Positions 15,172 through 16,500 of a stretch of DNA of 16,500 nucleotides are shown piece by piece; position 1 is the first letter of the stretch, and the number at the start of each line of letters is the position of its first letter. Source of the stretch: 66-474 sp050737995 (GTDB lineage: Bacteria > Pseudomonadota > Gammaproteobacteria > Xanthomonadales > Rhodanobacteraceae); assembly GCA_050737995.1 (NCBI GenBank), contig JBOHYR010000006.1:1-16500 (forward strand), read 5' to 3'. Under the pieces are notes generated by a model. It did no database searches, was not told the origin of the DNA, and saw only the letters and a program-made list of their open reading frames with translations. A program made the translations under genes and the position numbers.

Positions 15172-15393
15172 ATGCGTAAGCTGATTCTTGCCGCCTTCGT
15201 GGCGGCTGCGTTCTCGATCCCGGCCTTCGCCGCCCAGACCACGCCCGCCAGCTCGGCGCCGACCACCGCGCCGGCCCAGGCCAAGCACAAGGCCACCAAG
15301 GAAGGGCATCATCACTCCAAGATGCACCATACCAAGACGCATCAGCATGCCAAGAAGGCTGCGTCCTCGGCGCCGGCTTCCAGCGGCAAGTAA
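15172..15393 (+). CDS. Small secreted His/Lys-rich protein
   Basis: This is a 73-residue protein with a clear signal peptide (MRKLILAAFVAAAFSIPAFA, likely cleavage after AFA). The mature part of about 53 residues has a Thr/Ala/Pro/Ser-rich lead, then a basic segment KHKATKEGHHHSKMHHTKT followed by HQHAKK with 8 His in about 26 residues, and an Ala/Ser/Pro tail. The start at 15172 is supported by AGGAGA about 8 bases upstream; the upstream in-frame ATG at 15121 lacks this. No enzyme domain is present. The layout resembles acid-shock protein Asr (short, exported, Thr/Ala/Pro with His/Lys) and also simple metal-binding periplasmic proteins; homology is not proven. It is monocistronic, closed by the terminator at 15427. 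Confidence 0.8.
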   Translation: MRKLILAAFVAAAFSIPAFAAQTTPASSAPTTAPAQAKHKATKEGHHHSKMHHTKTHQHAKKAASSAPASSGK

Positions 15394-15426
15394 TCGAAAG
15401 CCTGCAAGGCCTAGGTTGCCGAATTG

Positions 15427-15454
15427 AACGCCCCGGCTCGTACGGGGCGTTTTT
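15427..15454 (+). terminator. Intrinsic terminator after the small His-rich gene
   Basis: AACGCCCCG and CGGGGCGTT form a perfect 9-bp GC-rich stem with a 7-base loop, running into TTTTT (15450-15454). It lies 34 bases after the stop and isolates the gene from rpsO. Confidence 0.9.
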
Positions 15455-15524
15455 CATGGAAAATCCTGTCCGCACGCGGGCGCAAATACGGATGGGCGAT
15501 GCCTTTTGGCGCTATCTCCGGGCC

Positions 15525-15554
15525 TTGTTGCCAACCGCTTGTTGCGGTTAGACT
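15525..15554 (+). promoter_or_regulatory. Possible rpsO promoter
   Basis: TTGTTG (15525-15530) and TAGACT (15549-15554) are separated by 18 bases. Both are partial matches to the sigma-70 consensus. They lie after the preceding terminator and would give a leader of roughly 115 bases, containing CTCAC/GTGAG and the long hairpin at 15603-15640. Other alignments are possible. Confidence 0.3.
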
Positions 15555-15602
15555 ATTCGGCTCACCGACCCGTGAGATTCGGGTCCCATCCATCCCGGCG
15601 GC

Positions 15603-15640
15603 GGCTTGTGCAACGGCATTGCGGTGCCGTTGCACAAGCC
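15603..15640 (+). promoter_or_regulatory. Long perfect hairpin in the rpsO leader
   Basis: GGCTTGTGCAACGGCA and TGCCGTTGCACAAGCC pair perfectly over 16 bp around the loop TTGCGG. An outer ATCCCG (15592-15597)/CGGGAT (15647-15652) pair may extend it. It ends 37 bases before the rpsO ATG and has no U-run, so it is not a terminator. S15 is known to repress its own translation through leader structures that differ between bacterial groups. A role in autoregulation or RNase III processing is inference. Confidence 0.55.
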
Positions 15641-15677
15641 ACGTGTCGGGATCCGTTCATTCATCGAGAAGGCTCCC

Positions 15678-15947
15678 ATGCCGCTTTCCACCGAGCAAAC
15701 CAGCAAGATCATCGAAGACTACCGCCGCGCACCCACCGATACCGGATCGCCGGAGGTACAGGTCGCGTTGCTTTCCGCACGCATCCAGCAGTTGTCCGGT
15801 CACTTCGAGTCACACAAGAAGGACCACCACTCGCGCCGTGGTCTGCTGAAGATGGTCAATCATCGCCGTCGCCTGCTTGGCTATCTCAAGAGCAAGGACG
15901 CCGAGCGCTATCAGGCGCTGATCGGCCGTCTCGGGCTGCGTCGCTGA
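15678..15947 (+). CDS. rpsO: 30S ribosomal protein S15
   Basis: This is an 89-residue primary 16S rRNA-binding protein of the small-subunit platform, exactly the usual length. It shows the S15 pattern TGSPEVQVALLSARIQQLSGHF, then HKKDHHSRRGLLKMVNHRRRLLGYL (about 46-70) and the end RYQALIGRLGLRR. The ATG at 15678 has GAGAAGG 5 bases upstream; an earlier in-frame ATG at 15606 falls inside the leader hairpin and is not used. The gene is followed by pnp after 116 bases, the conserved gammaproteobacterial rpsO-pnp order. Confidence 0.98.
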   Translation: MPLSTEQTSKIIEDYRRAPTDTGSPEVQVALLSARIQQLSGHFESHKKDHHSRRGLLKMVNHRRRLLGYLKSKDAERYQALIGRLGLRR

Positions 15948-15987
15948 ATATCACGCACTCCAGAATCAGGCATCACTGAATCTTGGC

Positions 15988-16020
15988 GCCGGCAGCCGTC
16001 GCATCCGAACGCTCGCCGGC
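15988..16020 (+). other. Stem-loop in the rpsO-pnp intergenic region
   Basis: GCCGGC (15988-15993) pairs with GCCGGC (16015-16020), and an inner CGT/ACG pair closes an imperfect stem, followed by a weak TTTCTGCG stretch. In E. coli this intergenic region carries an rpsO terminator and RNase III processing sites that control pnp. A similar role is possible here but the structure is modest. Confidence 0.35.
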
Positions 16021-16063
16021 TTTCTGCGTTCCCCTCTAACGCACTCAAAACAGGACAATTCCC

Positions 16064-16500
16064 GTGGCAAAAGTAACCAAGACAGTCCAGTACGGCGAAC
16101 ACGCCGTCACCATCGAAACCGGCGAGATCGCGCGCCAGGCCTCCGGCGCGGTGCTGGTCAGCATGGGCGGCACCGTGGTGCTGGTCGCGGCGACCGCCGC
16201 GCAGAAAGCGCGCGAGGGACAGGATTTCTTCCCGCTCACCGTCGATTACCAGGAAAAGTTCTACTCCGCCGGACGTATTCCCGGCGGCTTCTTCAAGCGT
16301 GAAGGCCGTCCCACCGAAAAGGAAACGCTTACCAGCCGCCTGATCGATCGCCCGATCCGTCCGTTGTTCCCGGAAGCGTTCAAGAACGAAGTCCAGATCG
16401 TCGCGACCGTCGTGTCGATGAATCCCGAAGTGAACGGCGACATCCCGGCGTTGCTGGGCGCCTCGGCCGCGCTGACCTTGGCCGGCGTCCCGTTCAAGGG
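16064..16500 (+). CDS. pnp: Polyribonucleotide nucleotidyltransferase (PNPase), 5' part, cut by window end
   Basis: This is a phosphate-dependent 3'-5' exoribonuclease of RNA turnover and a degradosome partner in many bacteria. A GTG start at 16064 follows AGGA (16052-16055) by 8 bases. The visible 145 codons cover most of the first RNase PH domain: YGEHAVTIETGEIARQASGAV, FPLTVDYQEKFYSAGRIPGGF and KREGRPTEKETLTSRLIDRPIRPLFP, all strongly PNPase-like. The second RNase PH, KH and S1 domains lie beyond the window. The position downstream of rpsO confirms the identity. Confidence 0.97.
   Translation, partial: MAKVTKTVQYGEHAVTIETGEIARQASGAVLVSMGGTVVLVAATAAQKAREGQDFFPLTVDYQEKFYSAGRIPGGFFKREGRPTEKETLTSRLIDRPIRPLFPEAFKNEVQIVATVVSMNPEVNGDIPALLGASAALTLAGVPFK

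Noticed and set aside
13422..15179. Long open plus-strand frame of 585 codons opposite parE
   Set aside because: It lies antisense to a fully supported parE, has no recognisable domain and is of the kind GC-rich coding regions produce on the opposite strand.

Overview
The window reads as a chromosomal segment of a GC-rich gammaproteobacterium, most likely a member of the Xanthomonadales (Rhodanobacteraceae or Xanthomonadaceae type). This is inferred from the mix of ParE, S15, PNPase, a TPR-sulfotransferase beside a carbohydrate locus, a kynurenine-pathway enzyme and long GC-driven antisense frames. No species can be named from the sequence alone.

Left part (1-9721): a carbohydrate-utilisation locus. 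A LacI-family repressor (+) is divergent from a minus-strand series: glucokinase (GTG start), an APC-family permease, an exported GH2 enzyme of the exo-beta-D-glucosaminidase (CsxA) subfamily, a TPR-sulfotransferase and a GH31 glycosidase. The intergenic region carries two TGnnAACGTTnnCA palindromes, one overlapping a perfect TTGACA -35 on the glucokinase side and one close to the repressor gene. The GH31 gene is broken. The first 127 bases are the 3' end of an IS3-family element (transposase C-terminus plus terminal inverted repeat ending in TCA), inserted after about 234 codons, before the catalytic barrel. A plausible joint function is export of a glycosidase that releases amino sugar (glucosamine) or a related sugar, uptake by the permease, and phosphorylation by the kinase, all under LacI control. 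The substrate is inference.

Middle part (9722-13082): a roughly 420-base stretch with no recognisable gene, a tRNA-Leu(UAA), 3-hydroxyanthranilate 3,4-dioxygenase tail-to-tail with it, a palindromic intergenic repeat, then a minus-strand SigK-like ECF sigma factor, its RskA-type anti-sigma factor and a secreted fasciclin-domain protein. That trio recalls the mycobacterial SigK/RskA/MPT70-MPT83 system. A candidate ECF promoter lies in front of the fasciclin gene.

Right part (13083-16500): housekeeping genes. parE (topoisomerase IV subunit B) is on the minus strand. A small secreted His/Lys-rich protein on the plus strand is followed by a good intrinsic terminator. Then comes rpsO, with a very strong 16-bp hairpin in its leader, and the 5' part of pnp, which runs off the window.

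No CRISPR array, prophage, toxin-antitoxin or obvious defence system was seen. The most distinctive items are the sugar locus with its IS-broken GH31 gene, the hairpin presenting the sulfotransferase ribosome-binding site, the sigma/anti-sigma/fasciclin module, and the rpsO leader hairpin.
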